Shown one piece after another: positions 16,573 through 25,134 of a stretch of DNA of 64,000 nucleotides. Below the pieces are notes generated by a model. That model did no database searches and was not told the DNA's origin. It saw nothing but the letters and a program-made list of their open reading frames with translations. The position numbers were made by a program, and so were the translations under genes. Location: positions 6,634,001 to 6,698,000 of the forward strand of contig NZ_CP092497.1 in assembly GCF_022479115.1 (NCBI RefSeq), written 5' to 3'. Each line of letters opens with the position of its first letter. The first letter of the stretch is position 1. The DNA comes from Amycolatopsis sp. EV170708-02-1 (GTDB lineage: Bacteria; Actinomycetota; Actinomycetes; Mycobacteriales; Pseudonocardiaceae).

Positions 16573-17696
16573 GCCTTCCCCACCAAGGTATTCCACTGTG
16601 CCGCGGCACCGGCGGCGTCGACCGCGACGATCAGGCCGCGCGAGCCGGCCGACGGCCTGAGGTCACCGAGCCGGACCACGGTGTCGGGCCGCCAGCGGGC
16701 GGCGTGACCGAGATCGGCGTCGGGGCCGGTGATCAGCACGAGCACCCCGCCGGGGCGTTCGGCGGCGGCCAGTGCCGAGGGCAGCAGCGGCGCGTCGTCC
16801 GCCGCGTCCTGCGTGACGAGCGCGAGTTCGTCCAGCAGTGTCCGTGCCGCGCGCACCCCGCTGTCGGTCAGCGTGTCCGCACCCGCGGCGGTGATGAAGC
16901 GGCAGTGCTGCCCGGCCGACGCCGACGCGTAGAACAGGGAGGCCGCCACCTCGACGGCCTCCTCGAAAACCGCCGGGCTCATCGACGCGGGCCGCGTGTC
17001 GAGCACGGCGGTGAACCGGGGCTGGGCGGGGTCGGCGTACTCGCGCACCATGAGCCGTCCGGTCCTGGCGGTCGCCTTCCAGTGCAGATGCCGGACCTCG
17101 TCGCCGACCACGTACTCGCGCACCGCGCGCAGATCCGCCGAACCGCGCAGCGGCGGATCGGTGATCGGGCCTTCGTGGTGGTGCCGTGGATGACCGGCCT
17201 GCGCCGCGCGCACCGCGTGCCGCCGCGGGTGCACCCACAACCACGCGGAACTCCCGACGGTCTGGTCGCCGCGCGCGAGGTCGAACAGGTCGGGCCGGTG
17301 CACGACGAGCGGGCCGACCCGGAGTTTCCCGCGTCTCGTCGTCGGCAGCTCGTAGTGGTACGTCGCTTCCGCGCCGGGCGCGAGCGGGCGGACCCGCAGG
17401 CTGTGCGTTTCGCCGCCGATACCGTCCGCCGCGGCGAAACCGCCGTGCCGCCGCGAATCGGTGTTGCGCACGACGAGCGAGGCCAGCGCGGGTTTCCCGC
17501 GCTCGACCCGGTCCGGCTGGACGGTCCGGCCGATCTCCACCCTCGGCCGGAACCGGGTGGTGGCCAGCGCGATCAGCACCGCGCCCGCCGCGATCCCGGC
17601 GAAGGCACGGAAAAACGTGTACCCGGCCAGCTCGCCGAGGGCGTAGAACCCGGCGGCGAAGGCCAGCACGATGACGCCGCGGCGGGTGAGCCGCAC
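16569..17696 (-). CDS. DUF58 domain-containing protein
   Basis: A 375-residue protein with two N-terminal hydrophobic helices (residues 8-50), a beta-rich middle and the DUF58 block (GDEVRHLHWKATART) followed by a von Willebrand-like A region. DUF58 proteins accompany MoxR ATPases and transglutaminase-like proteins in many bacteria, and their function is thought to be in protein-complex assembly at the envelope. GTG 17696 follows the moxR stop by 2 bases and has GGGAGG at good spacing; longer upstream readings overlap moxR in another frame and are not genes. It is translationally coupled on both sides. Confidence 0.9.
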   Translation of the reverse strand: MRLTRRGVIVLAFAAGFYALGELAGYTFFRAFAGIAAGAVLIALATTRFRPRVEIGRTVQPDRVERGKPALASLVVRNTDSRRHGGFAAADGIGGETHSLRVRPLAPGAEATYHYELPTTRRGKLRVGPLVVHRPDLFDLARGDQTVGSSAWLWVHPRRHAVRAAQAGHPRHHHEGPITDPPLRGSADLRAVREYVVGDEVRHLHWKATARTGRLMVREYADPAQPRFTAVLDTRPASMSPAVFEEAVEVAASLFYASASAGQHCRFITAAGADTLTDSGVRAARTLLDELALVTQDAADDAPLLPSALAAAERPGGVLVLITGPDADLGHAARWRPDTVVRLGDLRPSAGSRGLIVAVDAAGAAAQWNTLVGKA

Positions 17697-17698
17697 GC

Positions 17699-18652
17699 CT
17701 ACCTCCCCATCGCGGCCATGGGCGCGGCCGTGGCGCCCAGGAGTTCGTCGACGATGTCGGCGGTCCGCCGCTGGTTGAGTTCGGCGTCGGGGGTCAGCAC
17801 GAGCCGGTGGTCGAGCACCGGATGCGCGACGTCCTTGACGTCGTCCGGGGTGACGAAGTCGCGGCCGAAGGTGGCGGCGAGCCCCTGTGCCGCCCGGATC
17901 AGCGCGATGCTGCCGCGCGGGCTCGCGCCGTAGCGGACGTCGGGATGCGAGCGGCTCGCCGCGGCCAGCCGGACCGCGTAGTTGACGATCTCCGGCGCCA
18001 GATGGGACTTCCGGACCTCGTCGATCACGGACTGGACGTCGGCGATGCTCAGTACCGGCTTCAGTTCGTCCGGCGTCACCCCGGCGCAATCCCCCATCAC
18101 CACCCGCATCTCGGATTCCAGATCCGGGTAGCCGACCGAAATACGCATGAGGAACCGGTCGAGCTGCGCTTCGGGCAGCCGGTAGGTGCCCTCCAGCTCG
18201 ATCGGGTTCTGCGTGGCCACCACGAGGAACGGCCTCGGCACCGCCTGTCCGACCGAATCGACGGTGACCCGGCGTTCGGCCATCACCTCCAGCAGCGCGG
18301 CCTGTGTCTTGGGCGTACCCCGGTTGATCTCGTCCGCCAGCACCACGTTGGCGAAGATGCCGCCGGGGTGGAACTGGAAGCGTTCGTTGTTCTGGTGGTA
18401 GACCATCACGCCGGTGATGTCGCCGGGCAGCAGGTCGGGGGTGAACTGGATCCGGCTCCACCGGCCGCCGATGCTGGCGGCGACGCAGCGCGCGATCGTC
18501 GTCTTGCCGACGCCGGGCACGTCCTCCATCAGCAGATGCCCTTCGGCGAACAACGCCGCCACGGTGAGCCGGACGACCTCCGGTTTCCCGCGCACCACCG
18601 ATTGCACGTTCTCGGCGATCTGCTCGAAGGCGACCCTGGGTGTGAGCGTCAC
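17699..18652 (-). CDS. MoxR family AAA+ ATPase
   Basis: A 317-residue AAA+ ATPase acting as a chaperone-like partner of DUF58 and vWA proteins. Walker A (PGVGKTT) is at 46-52 and Walker B (VVLADEINRG) at about 106-115. Sensor 1 (VVATQNP) and the MoxR hallmark EGTYRLPEAQLDRF are intact. The start is GTG 18652, which overlaps the Fn3 gene stop as GTGA and follows AAGGAA. It is followed immediately by DUF58. The length is normal for the family. Its location inside the ESX locus suggests a role in assembling or maturing envelope proteins connected to secretion; this is inference. Confidence 0.94.
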   Translation of the reverse strand: MTLTPRVAFEQIAENVQSVVRGKPEVVRLTVAALFAEGHLLMEDVPGVGKTTIARCVAASIGGRWSRIQFTPDLLPGDITGVMVYHQNNERFQFHPGGIFANVVLADEINRGTPKTQAALLEVMAERRVTVDSVGQAVPRPFLVVATQNPIELEGTYRLPEAQLDRFLMRISVGYPDLESEMRVVMGDCAGVTPDELKPVLSIADVQSVIDEVRKSHLAPEIVNYAVRLAAASRSHPDVRYGASPRGSIALIRAAQGLAATFGRDFVTPDDVKDVAHPVLDHRLVLTPDAELNQRRTADIVDELLGATAAPMAAMGR

Positions 18653-20790
18653 AGAAGTTCCTTTTCCTTTCGTCGGCGCAGGCCGACCATCGCGATCGGC
18701 CCGAGCCAGATCAGCGAGCCACCGGGGGCGCCGCCGCCCGCGCCGGGCGAACCGGTCCAGCTGTCCGTGCCGGTTCCCCCGGACGTCTTGATGGTGGCCG
18801 TCACCGTGATGGCACCGAAATAGACCACGTTGTTGATGTTCAAGCTGGTGGCGCCGGAGCAGGCCTTCGAGGCCGAACGGGCGCCGTTGAACTCCGCCTG
18901 GCAGGTCGCGGCCGCGCCCTTTCCGTTGGCGTTGACCGAAACGATCAGTCCCGTGGTGCCGACGCGGACACCGGAGATGGTGATCGACGGCGGATCCGAC
19001 GGCACCGGCACGGTCACCTTCCGGCTGCCGGTGGCGCCGTTGATCGCCGCTCCCGAGCCGAACTTCGTGACCGCGCGGACCGTGACGGTCGCGGTGCCGG
19101 TGACCCCGGTGAACTCCGCGGACGTGGCCGAAACCGTGCGCTGGCCCTTGCCCGTCACGCTCACCAGGTAGTGCACCAGCGTGCCGCCGCGGAGGTCGGG
19201 CTGGGTCCAGCTCACCGAAACCTTGCCGGCAGCGGTGGCGTTCGCGGTGACGACCGGCGCCCCGGCAGGCCGGTTCGCGGGTCCCGGGATGACCGCCTTG
19301 GCGCTGGCGCCGACCCCGAGGCCCGCCGAGTTCTCCGCGACCACGGTGACCACGTACGGGGTTCCGTTGGTCAGCCCGGAGATCGTGGTTCCCCGTGACG
19401 ATCCGCTCACCCGGGTGGAACCGCCGGTCCAGGTCACCCGGTAGGCCGTGATCCGCGCGCCGTTCTCCGCCGCCGGGCTCCACGAGACCTTGATCGAGCC
19501 GTCCCCCGAGCTCGCGCTCACCTTCCTCGGCGCGCCGGGCGGAGTCGCCTTCGCCACGGGAGGGGGCGGGGGCGCCTGCTGCGTGTTCGGCGGCGCCTGC
19601 TGTTGCTGTGGCGGGGGCTGGTCGCCGGACGGTTCCGGATCGGCCGAAGGCGCGCCTGCGGTCTGGGTGTTGGCCGCCTTGTCGACGTCGACGTCGACCA
19701 CCGTGCCGTCGTCACCGTTGACGACCAGCACGTGCGAGCCGTCGGAACTGTCGACGTAGATCCGGTTGTCCTCGCCCTTGGCCAGCCTCGGCGGCGTGCC
19801 CTGCCCGGGCACCTTCGCGGTGGACTTGAGCTTGCCGTCGGCGTCGTAGGTCAGCACCTCGCCGCGGGTTTCGTCGACCAGGGCGACGACGTTCGAGGAG
19901 GAGAGCGGGCCGTTGAACCGGCTGCCCTTGGTCAGCTCGACCGAAATCGGCTTCGCGGAGGGGCGGTCCTGGTCGAGGCCGCTGATGTCGATGAGGTGGA
20001 GCTGGTTGCGCTCGGGGTCGGCGATGGCCAGCCGGTCGCCGACGGCGCTGTTGGCGACCTGTGCCGACGGCGAAAGCTTGATGCCGAGCGGAAGGCCGTC
20101 ACCGAGCCCCTCCGGGCCGACGCGGTGGAGGCTGTCGCCGGTGGTGTCGAGCACGACCGGCCGGTCGCCGACGAGCGTGAGCCCGCCGCCGTGCCCCGGC
20201 GGGAGCTGAGCGGGGCAGGTCATGACGGCGGCGCCCTTGGGCAGATCGCAGACCGCGCCGTTGTCGACGCGGTGCGCCCACACCGTCCCCTCGGTGGTCG
20301 CGACCGGCCGGGACAGTGGCCCCCCTGCGGGCACTGTCGCGGCCGGGTCGCCGAGCCGCACGATCTGCCCGGCGTTGCGGTAGACCAGGTACGGGCCACC
20401 CGCGATCTCCATCACGAACGGCGTTTCCGGCGCGGGCGGCGGCGTGGACTCCGCCACGCTCAAGGTCGCCTTGTCGAACTCCGTGATGCGGTTCCGCTCG
20501 ACCACGTAACCGGAGCCGTCCCCCTGCGCGACCTGGCTGCCGTTCGCGCCGGGCACGTCCGCGCGCGCGTCGACGCGGTTCGTCGAGCCGTCGATGTGGA
20601 ACGCGGACTGCGCGGCGTCGTTGTAGACCCAGTGGCCGACCTGGACGAACTCCAGCCGTTCCGGGGTCGCCGCCTGTCCGGTCACGGCCAGCCCGATCAG
20701 CGCCAGGCAGCCAGCGACCACCAGCGCCACGGCCATTCTCGTCCTGGCGACCACGCTGAACCGCTTCGTGCCCCGCTCGTCGGTGTTCAC
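18649..20790 (-). CDS. Secreted or membrane-anchored fibronectin type III protein
   Basis: The 713-residue protein has an N-terminal hydrophobic anchor (residues 17-42). A large extracytoplasmic region of beta-propeller-like character runs to about residue 370, followed by a Gln/Pro-rich linker. Two Fn3 domains lie at about 410-590 (SWSPAAENG, YRVTWTGGS, YVVTVVAENSAG). A third beta domain with two Cys follows, and a short hydrophobic C-terminus ends in RRRKEKELL. It is the first gene of the Fn3-moxR-DUF58-transglutaminase-like operon and is coupled to moxR by GTGA overlap. It is divergent from eccE. It is probably a structural or binding component on the cell surface; the exact role is unknown. 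Confidence 0.85.
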   Translation of the reverse strand: MNTDERGTKRFSVVARTRMAVALVVAGCLALIGLAVTGQAATPERLEFVQVGHWVYNDAAQSAFHIDGSTNRVDARADVPGANGSQVAQGDGSGYVVERNRITEFDKATLSVAESTPPPAPETPFVMEIAGGPYLVYRNAGQIVRLGDPAATVPAGGPLSRPVATTEGTVWAHRVDNGAVCDLPKGAAVMTCPAQLPPGHGGGLTLVGDRPVVLDTTGDSLHRVGPEGLGDGLPLGIKLSPSAQVANSAVGDRLAIADPERNQLHLIDISGLDQDRPSAKPISVELTKGSRFNGPLSSSNVVALVDETRGEVLTYDADGKLKSTAKVPGQGTPPRLAKGEDNRIYVDSSDGSHVLVVNGDDGTVVDVDVDKAANTQTAGAPSADPEPSGDQPPPQQQQAPPNTQQAPPPPPVAKATPPGAPRKVSASSGDGSIKVSWSPAAENGARITAYRVTWTGGSTRVSGSSRGTTISGLTNGTPYVVTVVAENSAGLGVGASAKAVIPGPANRPAGAPVVTANATAAGKVSVSWTQPDLRGGTLVHYLVSVTGKGQRTVSATSAEFTGVTGTATVTVRAVTKFGSGAAINGATGSRKVTVPVPSDPPSITISGVRVGTTGLIVSVNANGKGAAATCQAEFNGARSASKACSGATSLNINNVVYFGAITVTATIKTSGGTGTDSWTGSPGAGGGAPGGSLIWLGPIAMVGLRRRKEKELL

Positions 20791-20919
20791 GCGATCAAGC
20801 TAGAGAGCGACCATGAAATTTCGATGAAACCCCTGTCTCGCCGCCCGCGGACGCCGTGTCATCGAAACCTCATGTTCGCCGGGAAGGCTCGGGCGGACCC
20901 GGTTCGAGGAGGCAGGACG

Positions 20920-22236
20920 ATGACCGATCTCGGCGCGGCGAGGGCGGACGGGCGGTACTCCGCACCGCCGCCACCGCTTCCGCATTTCGCCCCGGCCGTG
21001 CCGCGGGCCCAGGCCGTGGCCGATCCGCTCGCCTACGCCGCGCCCGCCGCGCGGGCCGCCGCCCGTGAAGCCGCGCTGGCCGCGCTCACGGCGGCTCGGC
21101 AGGCGGAGCAGCGGCCGCGCTGGTCCGCGGCGGCGCCCGTCGCCGCTCCTGCGCCCGGCCCGCCGCGGCCGAATCCGCCGTCGCCCGGCCGAGGACGGCG
21201 GCCCGGCCGGATCGGCGGGATCGGGGTGGCGCAGATCGTCTGCTGGCAGCTCGTCCTCGTCGCGCTCGTCCTGGTGGCGGGGCGGCCCTGGCCGCTGGCG
21301 GCCGCGGTGGTCACCGCCGCCGTGGTGGTCCTCGCGCTCACCGCCGTGCGGATTCGCGGACGCTGGCTCTACGCCTGGCTCGGTTCGGCGTCGGGCTACC
21401 TGACCCGCGACCGCGACCGGGATCTCCGGCACGCGGGCGAGGCGGGCCGGGCGCTGCTGCGCCTGCTGTCGCCGGAAGCGACCGGGATCACCGGCGAGAT
21501 CGGCGACGAGCCGGTGTTCATGGTCAGCCGCGCCGACGGGATCACCGCTGTGCTGCAACCGAAATCCGCCGCGCGCGAGCAGCCGATGCCGTCGCCGGAG
21601 ACCTTGCTTCCGCCGTCACGCGAGCAGGCATTGGACGTCGCCGCGCAGGTCATCCACCACATCGGCGCGGACCGCTCGCGGCCGCCGCGGGGCTGGGTCG
21701 CGCTGCAGGCCCTGCGCACCGCCGACGTCCACCGCGACGCCGATGTGCGGCAGGCACTCGGGAACACGGTCCGGCGCGTGCGGCGGCAGCTTCGCCGCGA
21801 CGGCCTGCCGGTGCGGGCGCTCAGCGAAAACGAGGTCCTCGGCACGCTCGCGTCGCTCGCGCACGTCACGGCGGGCCGGGCGCGGATCCGTGAAGACTGG
21901 CGGTTCTGGCACAGCGGGCAGATCTGCCAGGCCACGTTCCGCCTCGACGGCTGGGACGCGCTTCCCCCGGTGCTCGCGGCGGATCTGTCACGCCGTCTGC
22001 TCGCCGCGGCCCCCGGATCCGCGGTGACCCTGGCCGTGACCGCGCGCCGGGGCGCCGCCGAGACCGAACCCGGCGTCAGCGCCGCGATCCGGATCGCGGC
22101 CGCGGGGGCTCAGGCGGTCGACCACGCGGTGCGGGACCTGGAACTCGCCGCGCGCCGCGGCGGGATCACCCTGGACCGGCTCGACGGCAGGCACGCCAAG
22201 GGAGTGGCCGCCACCCTGCCGATCGGGGTCAGTTGA
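20920..22236 (+). CDS. eccE: ESX secretion protein EccE
   Basis: A 438-residue protein with a long Ala/Pro-rich N-terminal extension (residues 1-100), two adjacent transmembrane helices at about 102-147 and a soluble C-terminal domain, which is the layout of EccE, the peripheral subunit of the ESX membrane complex. ATG 20920 is preceded by GAGGAGG at 8-10 bases. It is separated from the other ecc genes by the Fn3-moxR-DUF58 operon and transcribed away from it. Its stop overlaps the end of the converging tspO gene by 8 bp. EccE is the least conserved core subunit, so the name rests on topology plus context. Confidence 0.82.
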   Translation: MTDLGAARADGRYSAPPPPLPHFAPAVPRAQAVADPLAYAAPAARAAAREAALAALTAARQAEQRPRWSAAAPVAAPAPGPPRPNPPSPGRGRRPGRIGGIGVAQIVCWQLVLVALVLVAGRPWPLAAAVVTAAVVVLALTAVRIRGRWLYAWLGSASGYLTRDRDRDLRHAGEAGRALLRLLSPEATGITGEIGDEPVFMVSRADGITAVLQPKSAAREQPMPSPETLLPPSREQALDVAAQVIHHIGADRSRPPRGWVALQALRTADVHRDADVRQALGNTVRRVRRQLRRDGLPVRALSENEVLGTLASLAHVTAGRARIREDWRFWHSGQICQATFRLDGWDALPPVLAADLSRRLLAAAPGSAVTLAVTARRGAAETEPGVSAAIRIAAAGAQAVDHAVRDLELAARRGGITLDRLDGRHAKGVAATLPIGVS

Positions 22237-22705
22237 GCACGACGATCGCGGCGGTGAGCGCGGTCGCGTACAGCGTCCAGGCGAGGTACGGCACCAGCAA
22301 CGCGGCCGAGACCCGGGAAGACCGGCGGAAATACAGCGCGGTGACGACGATCGCGACATCGAGCAGGACGATGTCCACCAGCGCCAAGCCGTACGCGCCC
22401 GCCGCGAAGAACAGCGGCGTCCAAGCGGCGTTCAGGACCAGTTGCCCCGCGTACCAGGCCAGGGCCCGGCGGTCGCCGCCGGATTTCCAGTACAGCCAGC
22501 CCGCCACCGCGATCGCGAGGTACAGGACCGTCCACACCGGACCGAACAGCCAGGCGGGCGGCGCGAACGACGGCAGTTCGAGTCCACTGTAGACGGATCG
22601 GGCGCCGGCCGCGGCGAGCCCGCCGACGACCGCCACCACCGCGACCGCCGCCAGGAACGGGAGGAACGCCAGCGGCGCGCGGAGCCGTCCTGGGATCGTG
22701 GTCAT
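22229..22705 (-). CDS. TspO/MBR family membrane protein
   Basis: A 158-residue protein with five hydrophobic helices, the length and layout of tryptophan-rich sensory proteins. The signatures PxFAPPAWLFGPVWT, LNAAWTPLFF and a final PYLAWTLYATALT are intact. Family members bind porphyrins and act in tetrapyrrole handling or stress responses. ATG 22705 is chosen because upstream codons would add a non-hydrophobic tail that overlaps the divergent gene. The gene converges on eccE with an 8-bp overlap and is divergent from the nucleotidyltransferase gene at 22793. Confidence 0.92.
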   Translation of the reverse strand: MTTIPGRLRAPLAFLPFLAAVAVVAVVGGLAAAGARSVYSGLELPSFAPPAWLFGPVWTVLYLAIAVAGWLYWKSGGDRRALAWYAGQLVLNAAWTPLFFAAGAYGLALVDIVLLDVAIVVTALYFRRSSRVSAALLVPYLAWTLYATALTAAIVVLN

Positions 22706-22792
22706 CGTCCGAGCGTACGGGCGACGGCACGGGCTCGCGCGCTCAAAAACCCGTCGCTTCCGCGCGGGGCAAGGCTTTACGATCTTCCCGCG

Positions 22793-23539
22793 ATGAACGA
22801 CGACACTTTTCTCGCCCACGTGGCCGACGGCCTCGCCGCACTGCCCGCCGTGCACGCCGTCACGCTCGGCGGATCCCGCGCCCAGGACACCCACGGTCCC
22901 GGCAGCGACTGGGATTTCGCCGTCTACTACCGCGGCGGCTTCGACCCGGCCGACCTGCGCGCCGTCGGCTGGGACGGCGAAGTCTCCGAGATCGGCGCCT
23001 GGGGCGGTGGCGTGTTCAACGGCGGCGCCTGGCTCACGATCGACGGCAGGCACGTCGACGTCCACTACCGCGACCTCGACGCCGTCGAACACCATCTCGC
23101 CGAAGCACGGCAAGGCCGGTTCCATTGGGAGCCGCTGATGTTCCACCTCGCGGGTGTGCCGAGCTATCTGCCCGTCGCGGAACTCGCGGTCAACCGCGTG
23201 CTGCGCGGCGACCTGCCCCGACCGGACTACCCGGAAGCGTTGCGGGAGACGGCCCCGGAGATGTGGCGGGGCCGCGCCGGGCTGACGCTGCGGTACGCCC
23301 GCGGCGCCTTCGTCCCGCGCGGGCAGGCCACGGAGGTCGCGGGTGCGCTGGCCACCGCCGCCATGGAGACGGCGCACGCGGTCCTCGCGGCCCGCGGCGA
23401 GTGGGTCACCAACGAGAAACGCCTGCTGCGGCGCGCGGACTTGCGCGGGATGGACGCGATCCTCACCGGTTTGCGCGCGGATCCCGACGTCCTCGCCAAG
23501 GCGGTGGACGACGCGGAGACGCTGTTCCGGACGGCCTGA
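22793..23539 (+). CDS. Nucleotidyltransferase domain protein
   Basis: A 248-residue protein with an N-terminal polymerase-beta-like nucleotidyltransferase motif, LGGSRAQDTHGPGSDWDFAV. The GS and the DxD that bind metal are both present, and a third acidic residue lies in RHVDVHY. A helical C-terminal domain follows. Relatives transfer nucleotides to small molecules or proteins, and some are aminoglycoside adenylyltransferase-like; the substrate cannot be told here. ATG 22793 places the motif at the usual distance from the N-terminus, although no strong ribosome site is visible. It is divergent from tspO. Confidence 0.8.
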   Translation: MNDDTFLAHVADGLAALPAVHAVTLGGSRAQDTHGPGSDWDFAVYYRGGFDPADLRAVGWDGEVSEIGAWGGGVFNGGAWLTIDGRHVDVHYRDLDAVEHHLAEARQGRFHWEPLMFHLAGVPSYLPVAELAVNRVLRGDLPRPDYPEALRETAPEMWRGRAGLTLRYARGAFVPRGQATEVAGALATAAMETAHAVLAARGEWVTNEKRLLRRADLRGMDAILTGLRADPDVLAKAVDDAETLFRTA

Positions 23540-23621
23540 TCCCTGTGGCGCGGGTCACGGAATGACCGGCGATCTTCAGCGCTACAGAGAGATGAGACCC
23601 GTTCCGTACCGAGGGAGAGAC

Positions 23622-23747
23622 ATGTCCGCCACCGCCACGCCGGAAGAGACCGCTCTGGCCGTCCCCGCGCTCGACGATTTCGACTTCCCGCTCACCGACG
23701 GCGCCGCTTGCCGCATCGACGACCCGGACTGCGAAGCCTGCCAGTAA
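23622..23747 (+). CDS. 41-residue acidic peptide with C-terminal Cys cluster
   Basis: GAGGGAGAGAC ahead of ATG 23622 is one of the best ribosome sites in the window, and the ORF is closed by a strong hairpin 11 bases after its stop, so it looks like a free-standing gene. The peptide has an acidic, Ala-rich first half with LDDFDFPL and a short tail containing three cysteines (AACRIDDPDCEACQ). The layout resembles ribosomal peptide precursors (leader plus core) or a small metal- or redox-binding peptide. No modification enzyme lies next to it, so the product class is open. Confidence 0.6.
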   Translation: MSATATPEETALAVPALDDFDFPLTDGAACRIDDPDCEACQ

Positions 23748-23757
23748 CGCGCTGTCC

Positions 23758-23804
23758 GTGAAGGCCTCCTTCCCTACCCTGAAGGTAGCGAAGGAGGCCT
23801 TCAC
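23758..23804. terminator. Hairpin of the GAAGGCC(C/T)CCTTC family
   Basis: GTGAAGGCCTCCTTC pairs perfectly with GAAGGAGGCCTTCAC, with a further partial CTACC/GGTAG pairing inside. It lies directly after the 41-residue peptide gene and is related to the elements at 9776 and 35339. Confidence 0.8.
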
Positions 23805-23836
23805 CACCTCGCCGACGCCTCTGCCCGGTCGGACGC

Positions 23837-23889
23837 GTCGCGAAAGCCACTTTCGCGACGTCTGATGTCCCGAAAGTGGCTTTCGCGAC
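23837..23889. repeat. CGAAAGTGGCTTTCG-family palindrome pair
   Basis: GTCGCGAAAGCCACTTTCGCGAC, itself palindromic, is followed by GTCCCGAAAGTGGCTTTCGCGAC; the two arms also pair with each other. The same element occurs at 30009 and as a half element at 35255. It sits between converging genes and probably terminates the rheA-like transcript. Confidence 0.8.
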
Positions 23890-23904
23890 ACTGCCACCGC
23901 GGCT

Positions 23905-24528
23905 TCACCGTGAGGATTGGCGATCCCGCCGGTCGACGACGGCGTCCCGCCGGACCTGCTCGGTGTACATGCCGATCTCCCCGAGCCGTTCGGCGAAGCC
24001 GGTGTGCTCGCGGGGCAATCGGGCGCGCAGGTCGGCCAGCGGGGCGAGGAGACCGGTGACGTCGTCCTCGCCGAGCACGGCGCTCAGCCTGTCCGCGCTT
24101 TCCCTTGCCTCGGCGTCCAGCCCGGGCAGCGCGCCGGCCTGGCCGGCGAGTTGCCGCAGGATCGCCGAATTACGCCGGGCCCACTCGGCGACCGCGCGGT
24201 CGCCCGCCCGCCGGTCGCGTTCCGCGTCGACCCTGGCCTCGCCCGTGCTCTCACCACTGACGGACGGGCGCAACCGCAGGAACCGCCGCTCCGCGGCCTG
24301 ACGGCTCGCGACCCCCAGCGCCGGGGCGAGCGCCGTCCAGCTGGTCCCGCCCGCGCGAGCGGCCGCGATCAGCTCCGGTTCCCAGGCGGCCAGCTGTTCA
24401 CGGACCTCTCTCAGCGCCGCCAAAGCCGCCAGCAGCCGCTCCGGTTCCGTGACGCCGGAACGGGCCTCTGCCACGACGTCGCGCACCGCGCGCACGGTCC
24501 GGGAGGGGTCTTCGTCCATCATTGTCAT
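23905..24528 (-). CDS. RheA-like repressor of the small heat-shock gene (HSP18 regulator)
   Basis: A 207-residue soluble protein with a helix-turn-helix-like segment (SWTALAPALGVASRQAAERRFLRL) at about residues 62-85 and a charged helical C-terminus. It is divergent from an hsp18/hsp20 gene and separated by the palindrome TGTCATC-N5-GATGACA, the RheA operator known from Streptomyces albus hsp18. This makes it the likely autoregulated heat-shock repressor. ATG 24528 is chosen among three nearby ATGs (24528, 24522, 24519); none has a strong ribosome site. The RheA role rests on context and operator, since I cannot align the sequences. Confidence 0.78.
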   Translation of the reverse strand: MTMMDEDPSRTVRAVRDVVAEARSGVTEPERLLAALAALREVREQLAAWEPELIAAARAGGTSWTALAPALGVASRQAAERRFLRLRPSVSGESTGEARVDAERDRRAGDRAVAEWARRNSAILRQLAGQAGALPGLDAEARESADRLSAVLGEDDVTGLLAPLADLRARLPREHTGFAERLGEIGMYTEQVRRDAVVDRRDRQSSR

Positions 24529-24548
24529 CCCATCGACGACTCGGCAGT

Positions 24549-24567
24549 TGTCATCGTTTCGATGACA
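24549..24567. promoter_or_regulatory. RheA-type heat-shock operator
   Basis: TGTCATC-GTTTC-GATGACA is a perfect inverted repeat that is identical in its arms and spacing to the published RheA operator. On the hsp20 side it overlaps a plausible -35 (TTGTCA, 24548-24553), with TAGAAC 17 bp further as -10. Repressor binding would therefore block hsp20 transcription directly. Confidence 0.85.
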
Positions 24568-24625
24568 TGTTAGAACAGTAGTGCGTGTTGACACCAGAGA
24601 CAACGACCCCAGGAGGTGGAACCCG

Positions 24626-25066
24626 ATGTTGATGCGCACCGACCCGTTCCGCGAGTTCGACCGGCTGACCCAGCAGATGTTCGGCACCGCGACCCCGGGA
24701 ACCTGGTCCAAGCCGGCCACCATGCCGATGGACGCCTACCGCGACGGCGACGAGTTCGTCGTCTGCTTCGACCTTCCCGGCGTGGCCGCGGACGCCATCG
24801 AGCTGGACGTCGAGCGCAACGTCCTGACGGTCAAGGCGGAGCGGCGGCCCGCGCCCGGCAAGGACGTCCAGATGCAGGTCTCCGAGCGCCCGCTCGGCGT
24901 CTTCTCCCGCCAGCTGTTCCTCGGCGACGCCCTCGACACCGACCACATCGCGGCCGGATACGAAGCAGGCGTGCTGACCCTGCGCATCCCCATCGCCGAG
25001 AAGGCCAAGCCGCGGCGCATCGAAATCTCCGGCGCCACGTCCGACCGCAAGGAGATCCAGGCCTGA
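24626..25066 (+). CDS. Small heat-shock protein Hsp18/Hsp20
   Basis: A 146-residue alpha-crystallin-type chaperone that holds unfolding proteins. The alpha-crystallin domain spans about residues 30-130, with FDLPGVAADAIELDVERN near the start and the consensus GVLTLRIP near the end; the short C-terminal tail lacks a clear IxI. AGGAGG lies nine bases before ATG 24626; the next ATG two codons later is less well spaced. It is transcribed from the RheA-type operator region and followed by a strong hairpin terminator, so it is monocistronic. Confidence 0.95.
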   Translation: MLMRTDPFREFDRLTQQMFGTATPGTWSKPATMPMDAYRDGDEFVVCFDLPGVAADAIELDVERNVLTVKAERRPAPGKDVQMQVSERPLGVFSRQLFLGDALDTDHIAAGYEAGVLTLRIPIAEKAKPRRIEISGATSDRKEIQA

Positions 25067-25074
25067 GTGTCCTC

Positions 25075-25106
25075 TCCGGTGCGGGGCCGCCGGGCCCCGC
25101 ACCGGA
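25075..25106 (+). terminator. Hairpin terminator after hsp20
   Basis: TCCGGTGCGGGGCC and GGCCCCGCACCGGA form a perfect 14-bp stem around a four-base loop, starting nine bases after the hsp20 stop. There is no T-run. Confidence 0.75.
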
Positions 25107-25134
25107 CGAGACCGGGGAAGAAAGGGAATCCTCG

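Noticed and set aside
16572..16596. Longer start for the transglutaminase-like gene
   Set aside because: ATG 16572 overlaps the DUF58 stop as ATGA, whereas the upstream extension would overlap DUF58 coding sequence without a ribosome site.
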